Source: Phoronis australis
Lineage: Eukaryota; Phoronida; Phoronidae
Reading direction: 5' to 3'
Assembly (NCBI GenBank): GCA_002633005.1
Contig: NMRA01000060.1
Coordinates: forward strand, 728,851 to 792,850
DNA: 64,000 bases
The position numbers and the translations under genes are program-made. Of this stretch, positions 23,465-34,823 are shown in pieces. The notes under the pieces are model-generated. The model saw only the letters and a program-made list of their open reading frames with translations, had not been told where the DNA came from and did not search any database. The stretch's first letter is position 1. Each line of letters starts with the position of its first letter.

Positions 23465-26400
23465 CTGCAAGAAATAATATTACAAATGTTGATACATGTA
23501 CCTTCCTCCCTTTTAATTAGCGCGCATGCGTTACTACTGTGTTGTATGGAGCGTAGGGCTAAACCTAACTGCGCTTGACAATGTACAATGTGCATGTGTC
23601 ATTTTGTTTTTTCTTTAAAAGTTGAGTGGAGTCGATCAATTCATTCTTTGAGGCACTATATCACGTTTTACCCCGTGGATTTCAATCAAGTGCTACATGT
23701 ACATGTATCTGCTCGTAAACAAATAGAGCAGCAAAATAAAACTTCTAGAACTAAAACCAGTGTCAGGCTACTCCTGACACACTGAATAAATGGACCAACG
23801 ACAAAGTGAGACTCCTTGACCAACAATTTCCGTCATGTTTGATAATACTGTTATTCTTAAATTTAAATTCAATTACGAAGTAGATACATTTCACAGGTTG
23901 TTTATGCAAGAATGGTTGTGGATCTCATCTTTCGCTTCTAGAGAGGCATGCCTACAAGCACGGTCCACGTTTGTTTAAGTCTTTGATGAAAATTTGTAGC
24001 TTGACATATGACAACAAACGTGTCTGGCATTTTTCATTCATAAAGATGAAATTAGAATTCCCAATCCAATGAAAGGCGAGAGCTCAGATTTGTAAGTTTC
24101 GATAAAGTGTAGTGCTCGGCTGTGGCTAGCTATTGTTTTCAACGATAGAATCTACATGTATCATTGCGGGAACCATATATAGGGGAATTGTATTAGAAAT
24201 CTGAAATTTCAGGTCCTCGTTCTTTATTCCATTTCCTGAATTTTGCAGAAATGTGATTAGTTACTTCCATCCGAGTAGTATTCAGCATGTCCTATTTGCA
24301 GAATATGATCGCCTGTCCAATTGGTCGTATTGAACGTTTCTAATAGTAAGTGTGGATATAAGATTGCCTTTAACTGACCTCTGCTCTGCTTTTAATGGAA
24401 TTTTAAAAAAGACAAGCCTGTTTTTTGGTACTGATGCGTAGTCATCGCCACAGAATGACCGTATTGTGCCTACATGTATTGTAAATACAACATGTACATG
24501 TAAATGTTTACTAAACTTGAATAGTCCTTCAATGTATTTTGCAGTGTCCTACAACACCATGTGCGTGTCACCAGCTGACTTGGGTACAGTTAAGGAGCTG
24601 TCTTGCGGCTAGAAAAATCTTGCCAAAATCAAGTGTTCTCATGGAAATACACGGCAATGTCTCGCGTTATCTCTCGAAATCTTGCTTTTCTAGCGATAGC
24701 AAGGTACTAGCGGTATTGAACTCTACCTTGTTCACCTGAGTATTCCTAATGTCACTACATCAAGTGACCCAGTTTCGGTGAATGGACATTAGACGACATT
24801 TGAAGGCACATTCCTTCTCATTCACAGCCTACGAATAATGACTCGGACTATTCTACCGTGATAAAACATGATGTGTGTCAAAACGCTCAACGGGGAAAAA
24901 TATTTCTATCTCCGAATTGGCAAGTGAAAATAGTAAAAAAGACAAACTTGTTAGAAATGTTTCCAAAATCGAGCCACTTCTGAAAAAGCAAATGAGTTTT
25001 CAGTTCTTTTGACGGTAGTCACTATTACTATTACGGTACGGAACGTAACAAGCTTGTTAATAGGCTTTTACGCGGTTTTCCTGATTAGACCGTAAGCAGT
25101 CGGGACATTTCCATTTAACGTAAAGTTGTCAGAATAAACAATGGCATCTCATTGTTACCTGACCAACTTGACATGAAGTAAAATTTAAACCTATGAGTTT
25201 TAATCAGTAAGAGTCAGCGTCACAATTTAAATTTGTCACACTAAACTGGCTGTTACCGCAATAAACATAAAGCTACGTACAGGTCTATCGGTAAACTGCA
25301 GCTGGCTACATAAATCGTGCTGAACATTGTCCCAAACTCGTGGCATGTCATTTTTTTCAATTGCGCATCATTTTTCTTTTGTATGTTACACGGAAAATGA
25401 AAATTGCTGTTGCGTGTCTACATAAACAGCAGAAACATTAATAAAGACAAACGGCTGGCACGCTTGGATGTTTGGCTTGTTAAAAGGGCATTGGGCACGC
25501 TTTTGACATGAACACGTACATAAGACACTCAGGTGTACATGTATGTGGGCTTATTAAGTTAACTGTTTGGGGGCATATGGTATAGATTAACTCGAATTTC
25601 ACCACCCTTCGTCAAAATGCAGTGAAACACCAGCTTCTTGGAGTTAATTCAAATTGGCAAAAAATTCACGTCTGGAATCATGGTTCTCTGTTAACGGGAT
25701 CGCTTGATATACAGATTTTTTCCGAGTTCAGTACAACTGCATCGAAATTCAATGAAATGTCAAATTACTGCAAGAATTAGTTTGTAAGTGGCAAACATCG
25801 TTGATCAAGCATAAAGACGTGAACCCGTAAATAACGAGATGAGTCACCTCATTGACAGCAACACGGCGCCTTTCGAATGTGTCCTGGATGATGTTGATTT
25901 CCAACGTCCACACTACGAGTTACCCTGGATTAAGTTATTCTTAGAACGAGTTGTCTCTAGGTTTAGTAGTAGTTTGGACACTATTTGCGCTGGGGCAACT
26001 TGACACACGTGTAACAACTATCCTACATTATCAAGTTAGGGTTACGTACTCTTGGGTACTTGCCCCGTGCAAGCTGTAGTGTGGACGCAAACTTGCAAAC
26101 AAGGCGGAAGTAATTACTAGGGTCGCCGGAGTTCAATAACTCTGGCGGCGAGAAAAATCTAGCCAAAATCATGTGCTCTCATTGAAACACGCGGCGATAT
26201 CTCGCGGAATCTCCCGAGATCTAGCTGTTCTATCGAGGCTCAAACGTTTTTCGAACTCTACCCAGTTGAGCGCTTACCTTTTACATGTATTTACATACGG
26301 ATGTCTTATTCTGTTTAGGCCATATTTGTGGCAAGCTGTAGGGTGTTTAGTGTGGACGATCGGCTGAAGTTGCTTTAGGACAAATTGTTTTAGGATAGTA

Positions 26401-29400
26401 GAGTGGGCACGACTTTAGGAATATTTCGAAAACTCTTGAAGGCATGCGCTCAAATGTTGTCTGGTGATGAACATTCGGGAAATAGAAGAGAGGAGCTGGG
26501 ATTTCCCACGGGTTGTTTGAAGACCCTCTCCAAAGAATGTGGGTAACGTTAGGCCTGTCAGGCGTACGTTAGTATTACGTGTGTTTCTTCTTACGCGGAC
26601 GCCAAAATATGTGCGCGACTCAATACATTTTATTTGCAAATCTCATAAAAGAATTCTTGCTGTCAAACTATGGGGTGCCATTCAGTAAAGTAACTGAAAT
26701 TCTTGATACTTATGGATAGTGCAGTACTTAGTTACCAAGTGAAAATATCCGGCTATTCAGCATTTGTTGTTTTTTTTCATTACAATTTCTGTTGTTTGAG
26801 ATTAGTTTTGTATTTGGACAAATGACTCGTTATTTACTAAATAGCTCGGTATCCATAAATAGCTCACGATCTGATAAGTTGTCAACTGCATTTAACTGAC
26901 GAATGTATGATATTTAGCTCAGTAAATGGAAAGTCAAGTAGTAAAAACAAGTTGCAGTGTCCTGTTGCATAAACGTTATACTATGGATAGCAACCATGAC
27001 GTCCACGCGTCGCGTTCCCATCGTTGAACAATACTTTTGACGTCATACAACAATAATATTTATCCAATTTTATGCAACCCAGCCCTGGGGTCTGCTTCAA
27101 GAAAGTGGCCCATGACTTAAGTAGGAAATGGTCTTACGTTCCACCAAATTATCTCTGAAAAATAAATAAGCATCATTGGATCAAAATGTGCAAACCCTCT
27201 TAAAATATACACATAACTTCTGCATGTAGATACTGGGAAATTGAATACGTCATTTTTAGACTGTGATGCCCTCATAATTACTGACCAAATTATTTATTCA
27301 ACATTATGACCAAATTTCTGTCTTAGTCTGAAGTCACTTATCATACACCTGTTGAGAGAGGGGGGTATTTTTTTTCGGAAGAAACTGTCTACCGAACCAC
27401 TGAAAACGACGGCTTTTGTTTGGCCGTTTCCGTAGGGGGCACACCACCTGCGCCCCCCCCCCCCCAATCTGTCCCTGAATTATTGAATTATGCACACATG
27501 CCAATATATTCTGAAATGTTAGAGACAACGAAAATGCGTCTCAGCTCAGCAAATTCAACTATTATGACATTGACTGACACTGAAAATTTGAAAAAAAATT
27601 TTAATGACTAAAAATGAACTCAAATTACTGCGTGTCAATATTCAGTCGCTCAACGCAAAATTTGATGTTTTTGGAGTCATTCTTAGTGATCTTCAAACAA
27701 TGAATTATCTTTTTCGATGTCGTCTGCGTACAGGAATCATGGTTGTCAATAATTCCTTACTGTTTATCTACAAATCTATGACATAAACTTTAAAGGTTAC
27801 TGACTAGATTGTGGTGCACGTGATGGGCTACTTACATATATCAGAACAGGTTGCCTGTTTATAAAAAACAGTTCATACAATTTTAAAGGTATGAATGTTT
27901 AATACAACAAACATACAGGTAATACAATCATTAACAAGACCCCGCAACTTTAAGACAGACACATGCAATTATGTTTAGAGTTTACGGATGTCATTATTAA
28001 ATCGAGCAAAGATAGCAAAGAACTTTCTGTTGCCCGCTATCTCAACATTTATCTATTAAATATAATTACAAGTACTAATTTCAAGATTTCTTTGACATGA
28101 CTTCTAGCCTTCACCTTCAATTAAATAATGGTACTTGTCTTATGCACACATCTTCGTCTACAAAACCAGCAAACGACGAAACTAAAATCAATAATAAGCT
28201 ATCAGACATATTCACACGGTTATCAATCAACAAATTGTAGTGAAATGTCACCAAAACTAAATGCATGGTGTTCCACTTCCCTCGCATAATTTAACTCAAG
28301 AATAAATAGATAAGCTTACTCTATACAGTCAAACCTTACTTTGTTAAAACATTAAGGTTTGGGAATAGCGGTTGACGACACTTTGTCCTGGTCTGAACAA
28401 ATTCTAGTGGGAACAAAAATTGCACACACCTGTGGTGTATTCAATAAACTCAAGACATGTTTACCTTTATTCGCACTGACAACGGTTTACTACCCCTTTA
28501 TCCATATTTACTGTACTTAATTTTTGGAATCATAACATGAGGATTTGTAGATTACAATTCCCTCCGAAACGAGCTTTTACAACAATCACCAACTCAGACT
28601 ACTTTGCCGATACAAATCCAATGTGAAAAATAAAGGTACACTCTTTATATTTCCTGCCAACTTCCACAATAGTTTCTAAACAATTCTATTTGTTATCACA
28701 ACCGAGACAACTGGCCAATTGGAAATTTTCGTTCGCCAGATCTCTTCGAAAACTTTATTGCGTATCACAGCTACAATGCTATACTCAAGACTCCACTTTA
28801 CAAATCAATCACGGCAACTCGCCGTTTACGTTTTCACAGTCCTAGATTCATCAATGAAAATAAGAAAATATCCTCTTCAGTTCTAGATAAGATAAACACC
28901 CACTCACTTGCTAAACTTTCAAGGTATCACAGGACCTAATTTTAGATGCTTACGAGTTATGCAATGAATCAAGCTGCTTCTCCTTAACTATGCGCACCGT
29001 GAAAAAACTACACTATTACATAGAAACACTGCGCATTTTTGCGCACATACGCACGCACATGACGAGGATATATATCCAACTGTGTTTTTATAGTTCACTA
29101 ATTGTTATATAAGTTAATAAATAACATGCACATTTTCGTGAAATAACCGCCTGCGCCTGAGAGCGAATCTTTGGCCAACACGTCATTTGGGAAACACTTG
29201 AGCAAATATGTTTTTTGAAAAGACTATTTCCGGCCTTAAAACGCACAAATAAAGTAAATTAAAACACTCGCCACAAAATTGAATTTTTTTCAGATGTTTC
29301 ACAAAATAGACGTACCTTCGGTTGACGCTGTCATAACTGCGTTTGTCACTAAACAACCAGCAATGCAGAGTACCAGTAACCCACTGTCGGTCAAGTTATT

Positions 29401-29406
29401 CAGCAT
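22227..29406 (-). CDS. Class A (rhodopsin-like) neuropeptide-type GPCR, FMRFamide-receptor-like, two coding exons
   Basis: Seven-helix receptor of the plasma membrane that couples an extracellular ligand, probably a peptide, to G proteins. Coding exons 29406-29316 and 23464-22227 join in phase to 442 residues. In that numbering TM1 has GNLLSII (Asn near 90), TM2 LALAVSD, TM3 a conserved Cys near 161 and ends LDRYLAIC (DRY near 177-179), ECL2 has DTCANSW, TM6 reads FMICQIP in place of CWxP, and TM7 NSAFNFYVY in place of NPxxY. The N-terminus has NxS/T glycosylation sites. The short third loop and Ser-rich tail (LDSSSSTSSSDP) suit receptor kinase control. The nearest family by motif style is the invertebrate FMRFamide receptors; the ligand cannot be told from sequence. 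Confidence 0.88.
24601..24731 (+). repeat. Dispersed repeat, copy 1 (partner 26140-26270)
   Basis: It shares AGAAAAATCT, GCCAAAATCA, GTGYTCTCAT and ACGGCRATRTCTCGCG in order with 26140-26270, then a GAACTCTACC block. It is an old dispersed element of unknown type. Confidence 0.7.
25905..26087. mobile_element. MITE-like element (183 bp)
   Basis: The ends are a perfect 12-base inverted repeat, CGTCCACACTAC. Both flanks show CAA, a possible 3-bp target duplication. The interior has no open frame of note. Confidence 0.5.
26140..26270 (+). repeat. Dispersed repeat, copy 2 (partner 24601-24731)
   Basis: Same orientation as the copy at 24601. It lies just after the MITE-like element that ends near 26087. 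Confidence 0.7.
26964..27078. mobile_element. Candidate MITE (115 bp)
   Basis: A perfect 10-base inverted repeat GTTGCATAAA lies at each end, with weaker matching just outside (CAGxGxC). No target duplication was found. Confidence 0.3.
27440..28960 (+). pseudogene. Decayed non-LTR (LINE) retrotransposon
   Basis: Around 27604-27990 broken frames read LLRVNIQSLNAKFDVFGVIL and later CGARDGLLTYIRTGCLF, typical of the apurinic endonuclease domain. Around 28070-28560 frames read KCMVFHFPR and GIAVDDTLSWSEQI, then CGVFNKLKTCLPLF, typical of the C-terminal part of a LINE reverse transcriptase. The RT centre with its active site is absent, so there is an internal deletion as well as many stops and frameshifts. 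The family is of CR1/L2/Jockey style, not resolved. Confidence 0.65.
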
Positions 29407-29419
29407 ATCTGTATGTGGC
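29316..29419 (-). CDS. GPCR signal-peptide exon (5' end of CDS)
   Basis: The coding part is 29406-29316: 30 codons plus one G, ending at the strong donor GAAG|GTACGT. It reads MLNNLTDSG then LLVLCIAGCLV, a typical signal-peptide core, followed by TNAVMTASTE. The G plus AC of the acceptor exon makes Asp, and the frame continues into LNNTT. An acceptor-like TTTATTTCAG ends at 29420, so 13 untranslated bases may precede the ATG and a further 5' exon may exist. The link is inference from phase and splice signals. Confidence 0.6.
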
Positions 29420-30092
29420 CTGAAATAAATGACACCAAACGTAGGTTGGTGGAAATTTATAGATCACCTCCTGCCAACATTAAATGTTTGACAAACCACC
29501 ACAATACATCGTTAACAGTGGCGATAAGGTCATTGACTCAAATCGTCTTGTTGTGGGTGCACTTCACCATGATTGTGCCATGGACATAGAATTTCAAAAG
29601 CTTGTAAACAATAAGCGAAATGACTGGAGTTCAAGATCAAGTTTTTGGAATCATGTTACTTCGTTCGATATACTTATTATAGTTATGATATCTGTACGTG
29701 TACATGTAGCCTAAGTTCGCGTTGCCGACGCGATATCCTGTTTTCTTATTTTTCTAAACTTCAGGTGACTTCATAAATAAGAAGAACATTAACAGCATAC
29801 TTTGCATACATTAACGTAACAAATGAAAAGGAAATGCCAAGAAAGTAATTTTTAAGGTATTCTAATTAGACAAAATGATTTTTAAGTTTTGTCACGGACG
29901 CAACAATGCCAAAATGTCAAGTCTGTGACGCACTTGTACATGTAATTAATGCTTTCAATTAATATGAGTGAATTGCCCTTAGTTTTCTCGTCTGTGAAAT
30001 CACTTTATGACCTACTAAACATACACCTTTCTCCAGTACTAGACTCTATGCCTGAATTTTACAGAACTTCAAAAAGTCAAAATGTATCGTCA
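29420..30092. other. Region upstream of the GPCR signal-peptide exon
   Basis: About 670 bases with no recognised gene. It may contain the GPCR promoter or an untranslated first exon. Confidence 0.4.
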
Positions 30093-30246
30093 CAAAGGCG
30101 GATTTAGGGGGAGGGGCCAGGGCCCCCCTTGGCTGCCGCAAAAAGAATAAAACAGCAAGAGCGCAGGGAAATGTTGAGTTTATTAATTAACCCCGGTAAT
30201 TAAAATTATACGGCTGAACCAAGATTTAAATGTGTGCAGTTTTAGT

Positions 30247-30396
30247 NNNNNNNNNNNNNNNNNNNNNNNNNNNNNNNNNNNNNNNNNNNNNNNNNNNNNN
30301 NNNNNNNNNNNNNNNNNNNNNNNNNNNNNNNNNNNNNNNNNNNNNNNNNNNNNNNNNNNNNNNNNNNNNNNNNNNNNNNNNNNNNNNNNNNNNNNN
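30247..30396. other. Assembly gap (150 N)
   Basis: A run of N inside mobile element copy A. Any reading frame across it is meaningless. Confidence 1.
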
Positions 30397-30918
30397 GGGG
30401 GCTCAGATCCAATTTCAAGTGTCAAATTCGGAACACGGCGCAATCGTAACGGAACTACGGTTAAGTATACATGTAGGCTCTCCCGCGATATCTCAGGCGA
30501 CCGGCAGTGGCGCTGGGCACTACGACTCCGTTTCCTTCGTCTGCTCCACTGTGCAATGAAGAAAATTACTTCATTTTTTAAAGAAAATGGAATCTTTGTG
30601 ATGATGGAAAAACAGAAGCTGCTGGTAAAATGTCAATTTTAATCGAAGCCTTAGTGAATCACTCAGAAACTCATAATTCTCTTCCTGTTAAACCTTAACT
30701 TAAGACGATTTCCAAAGCAATGGCGTCATTATTGCCAACACAATAAACGGATTTGGTCTGTTGGGCAATTGAAGACTATTTTAAATACAACAAATTTATT
30801 ACCAACTGATTACGCAAAATGTAAAACATGTAATAAGCATTACAAAAAGAAGGTTTCGCGCGCAAACGCTGTGGACCATAAACAAGTAGGTCTCTAAGTA
30901 TCAAATTAGGAGTTAAAT

Positions 30919-30980
30919 CGTGGTCGTGCAGTAGTAAATCACGCGCTCGCTATTCGCCATGTCGTGAGTGCGAGTCTGTG
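30919..30980 (+). other. tRNA-like (pol III A/B-box) module in element copy A
   Basis: The order is TCGTGCAGTAG (A-box-like), a CGCGCTCGCTATTCGCC anticodon-arm-like stretch, and GTGAGTGCGAGTC (B-box-like). It aligns with the better kept module at 54676-54734. No full cloverleaf can be drawn, so it is not a working tRNA. Confidence 0.45.
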
Positions 30981-31221
30981 GCACTTGCAGTTTTTCCTGT
31001 TTGACACTTTCTCCGTTTTTTTTTGCCTTTTTTGCATAATGTTTCAGGAATCAAGGAAAATGCTTGATTTTTAGAGGAAAAAACAGAAAAATTTCCTGGG
31101 CAAATCCCCCTCCCGACCTCCCCCCCATTGGGTGTTATGCGCATCTACAATCGTGCTTTGAGCAAATGTTTATAGACAAAATGTTTCCCCCCTGTGATAT
31201 CCTAGATCCGCCACTGCGTCA

Positions 31222-32358
31222 ATAGCATAATGAATACCGTGAAATGCACATATGGCTAACCTACATGTATAAAGGGAAACAATTAGTTGGTTTTAGGGCC
31301 CAACAAAGTATTCTTACGATTATTGTTGGGTACGATAGAGTTCGTGAAATTATTAACTTTGATCAGAGCCATAAAACAACGAAATCCGTTATGTTACGGT
31401 GAGTCGAACGTTCCCGACGGTGGCTTCAACTTAGAATGCTTGTACCCACGGTAGAATTAATAGAAATGGATGCGTTCATCTTATCGGGTGTTGCAATGAG
31501 TAAAAAGGAGGAGGACTGCCGGCTGAATTGCAAATCAAAGTCGGAGTAGTACGTCAAGAGAGTTACTCTCGTGTGTGTGAGAAAAAAACGACCAACTGAA
31601 GCCCATCCCAACCTCCCAAGAACGACTATTTGGGACCGAAATCTAGCGCTGTGATGGCGGCAGGGATGTCGAGCTTGTGCGGCATCGACCGATTAGCCCC
31701 CCCCCCTCCCCTCCNGTTTTTGAAACGGCGCAAAGGCACGTATGCAAGGGTAGCCGAGGTTTGAAACGCCATGATTTGGCAAGCTATGATTCAAAAGTAA
31801 ACCCCACATAATTATTGTTCGCCAGGTGGATTTTATTTTTTGAAAAGGTAAGCAACCAAAAAATACTGCATCACCGACCACTCGTATTTCAAGAAACAAA
31901 CACACACCAGAACCAAACACGTTTTGTTCTAATCTGACAGCTGTAACTTCTAGTGTTTGCAGTTTGAGGGGTAATTATTTCCAGAATATTACGTTTTTGG
32001 ATTGAATGTTTGAACTCTAATATATCACAAATTTGTGCTCGACAAATTAAGTCAGTAAGGATGTACCTGACGGTCACGTGGATCAGCAAGGTTGGCGACA
32101 TTTACTAAAGCTACGCCAGCCAAGAGTGGCGTGTATTATGATCTTAATCATATCGTGCGCAAAAGCTTGCGCAAAAAGTCCCACAGTTTGTTCTCAGCTT
32201 GGTAGCGGAGCCGGAACTGATCGAGATAACAGCTCACAATATTAAAGGGACATCCAGGGCGAGAAACGTAATCGCACAGAAATTATTGAAGTAAACAAAA
32301 TCAAGGAAGCCCGATCCCGTGGCTAAGCCCAAACAAGTACATTGCATTCAAGGCGTGT
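31222..32358. other. Non-coding region
   Basis: No gene recognised. A single N lies at 31715 after a C-rich run. Confidence 0.5.
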
Positions 32359-33269
32359 CTAAGTGGTGGCGATGCGATCGATAAACTTCCGACCAAGCAT
32401 GCGCATTGATGCCCACACACGGAATTCTGTGTGTCGTTCATAAGCACTCTCCTGCTGAGCCACATCCCACGTGTGCGGTTTAGCAATGTAGGGGGCCTTG
32501 ATTTCGGCGAATGTCTGACAGACAGTGGCGATAATTGGCAAATTGACAAAAACACAAGGGATTCATTAGTTTTATATACCTATGGTTAAAGGTAATAAGA
32601 AGTCTATCCCATTCAACAATAATCCTTAGATTGCCTTTTTCGCGTGCAAACAATGCCCCTTTAAAACTAAAGCCCACCGAATTAAGCGCTGTAAAATATT
32701 TCACGGTTAGTACTTGAACTAGATCTTCAGCCTCTATCACTTCTAAGCTTCAATAACCTTGCCGCAACGTAATTAATTGACCGTATTGGTATGATTCACT
32801 TGGCGTGATGGCATACCGTCAACAAATTTATTTCAATTACAAAAAGTTGTTCTTGTCATCAATTGATTGATGTCTGAATATGTAGGCCTCATTAGTTACC
32901 ATAAATATGCTCATAAGCTGATGTCAATTAGGATTCATCGAGGTCCCGCAAATTCAACCTGACGTACCTTCACTCGAACCAATCATTCTGCCTGTTAGTA
33001 CTTTTCATATTTTCAGTCAAAAATTCATGTCCTGTCTTATTCAGATGTTCAAAAACTGCCGATTGTCAACCACCAGTGTTATGTTTTCGGTGTTGGGACA
33101 CCTGTTTGTGAAGGGACTGTTCATGCAGTCTCAGGAATACACGTTTCTGAGGCAATTTGGATTTCTGTTAAAAATCTCTTCTTGAGCCAACCAGTAAGAG
33201 CTAGATTTCGGGCATATCCAAATCCTGGCAGACAGCATTGCGATTACTTACCAACAGTGATCGCGCCAT
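32359..33269 (-). CDS. Candidate two-exon gene for a 57-residue protein
   Basis: Exon 1 (33269-33252) is ATG plus five codons, MARSLL, with a good start context (GCAATGG) and a strong donor CTGTTG|GTAAGT. Exon 2 (32514-32359) begins after the acceptor CTGTCTGTCAG and holds 51 codons and a TAG. Its peptide includes HTWDVAQQESAYERHTEF and RMLGRKFIDRIATT and has the composition of real coding sequence: GC-rich codons, no low-complexity bias, and a mix of charged and aromatic residues. The two exons are in phase 0. The protein has no membrane segment. I do not recognise it; the size and basic C-terminus would fit a small mitochondrial or ribosome-linked protein, which is only a guess. Exon 1 is short and could be coincidence. 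Confidence 0.42.
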
Positions 33270-34039
33270 TGCAGGACACACAGAAAAGGCGGGAAGACCC
33301 TAGACCGCCATTCCGTCATACTTCGTAAAAAGGATGTTGCGTTCTTCGCAACGTAAAGAGGCCACCTCCAAATGTCAATTTACACACGTGCTAATATACA
33401 CCCGTTCATACAACGTTGTATGTAAAAACTCAAGATTTCATCCGCTAAAAGCGATGAGTTAGAAGATTACGAAAAAAAACATGTACGTGAAAAAGCAAAA
33501 TGATAAAAATTAAGCTCTTTTCGTAAAGTTTCAAATTAAATATTTTTTGCCGAACGCGAGCGTTACTTCGTAAAAGTGAATTGATTGAAGTCACTGGACC
33601 CGAGTTTGGTGAATAAGGCAGCTAAAATTGAAATTGGGCAGAGTTTTTGTATGTTGTACATTGAAACCAATTATAAGTTTCGACCCGGGTTCATTAAAAA
33701 TCCCCCCAAAACCACGTGTCTGCATTCTCTAACAATAATCGCGGATACAATTTTTTGTGGATCTTGATTAATTTTGTTTCGAGATGTTGTTAGAGACCAT
33801 AAAGATTAAGGATTTTTTTATCATAATTTGTTTCGGCTTTACTTGATTTAGTTTGAATTTTAGTCGTCCTGTTTGCCAAACCGATAAATTATAACGTAAG
33901 TGTTTCAAGTGGTCAACTTTTTTTCTCCGAATAGCCGACAAGGGTTGGCTAGGAACCATGACCTATCAAGAGGTTAGATAATCTACTGTATGCAACTTAG
34001 TGATATCAAGACCACATCTGTTCAATCCACAACCCTTAG
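33270..34039. other. Intergenic region
   Basis: No gene recognised. The part just above 33269 would be the 5' untranslated region and promoter of the candidate small gene. Confidence 0.4.
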
Positions 34040-34110
34040 CTCACCATGGCACCCTCTATCCGTAGAATGGCTGAGGACAAGAAATTTTCAAGAATATGGG
34101 AGATCTTCTT
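34040..34110 (+). CDS. Candidate first coding exon
   Basis: After an acceptor-like ACCCTTAG, the sequence CTCACCATGGC gives an excellent start context at 34046. Twenty-one codons follow (MAPSIRRMAEDKKFSRIWEI and one more), up to a donor CTT|GTGAGT. A second donor, ATG|GTAAGT, lies 14 bases on. No further exon was recognised on this strand, so the call is weak. Confidence 0.25.
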
Positions 34111-34823
34111 GTGAGTTGCGAATGGTAAGTTTGGCCCGCATGAGGGTTTTTGTCTTTGGACAAGATTCATGACAGATTACTGAACCACCGTGAACTGTGT
34201 GAAAGAGGCGTGCTTTATAGTTTTTGCCGACAAAATCTACTAATTCGTCAAAAATATTATATTATTTGCGATTTCGTGCGTGATTTGTATATGTACTTGT
34301 ACTAACGGAACGTCTCTTTATCCCAATAAATGGAAATCATAATGGATGCCCTGGTGACGTTACAGCAAGTATCGTTCATACCTTCACAACTGGTCATTCA
34401 CTTGTTTACAATTTAGTACTTGTCAACAGAAATCAAATATTCTGACTGCTTATTTTTAGTTACTACATTTCAACAAAAAAGTAGGTCACATAAACTACAT
34501 TTCCGACATAAATTTGCTTGATTAATGGGTTGAACTGTACAAGTTGGCAGTAATTCAAGCATTGTGGTTTGATATTGAAGTCTTTCCTTACAAATAACGC
34601 CGATTTGGTCCCTGAAGAATGCGCGTTAGTGCACTGGAGTGCTTTGGTTATGACATTATGTTTTACCCCTACAAAAGACACCACTTCCCCGGCATTTCTC
34701 GTAACATCAGCTTCTTTTGTCTACCGCTAGATGGCATGAGGCCTAATGTGTGTATTCTTTTTCTGTTGTGTGATTCAAGTGTACGGACGCCCAATAGTGC
34801 CATTTTGAAGTGAAGAAATTATT

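Larger units (their letters stand above)
23465..29315 (-). other. GPCR intron 1
   Basis: About 5.85 kb. It contains two copies of a dispersed repeat (24601 and 26140), MITE-like elements (25905 and 26964) and a decayed non-LTR retrotransposon (27440-28960). The segment 23525-24600 holds several TACATGTA motifs and nothing else recognised. Confidence 0.6.
30093..31216 (+). mobile_element. TIR element, hAT-like, with 5-bp target duplication and tRNA-like module (copy A)
   Basis: The ends are CAAAGGCGGATTTAGG and CTAGATCCGCCACTG, an inverted repeat. CGTCA flanks it on both sides (30088-30092 and 31217-31221). It is homologous over the part right of the gap to the reverse complement of 54426-55038. 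A 150-base N gap lies at 30247-30396. A short frame at 30556 starts MKKITSFFKENG, in the style of hAT transposase N-termini; with the 5-bp duplication this suggests the hAT5 group. The class is inference; the borders are seen directly. Confidence 0.75.

Noticed and set aside
22621-23520. Several long plus-strand frames over the receptor exon
   Set aside because: They are antisense shadows of the GPCR coding exon; the minus-strand frame carries all receptor motifs.
30183-30642. Open frames crossing the N run
   Set aside because: The N gap is unknown sequence, so these frames have no support.
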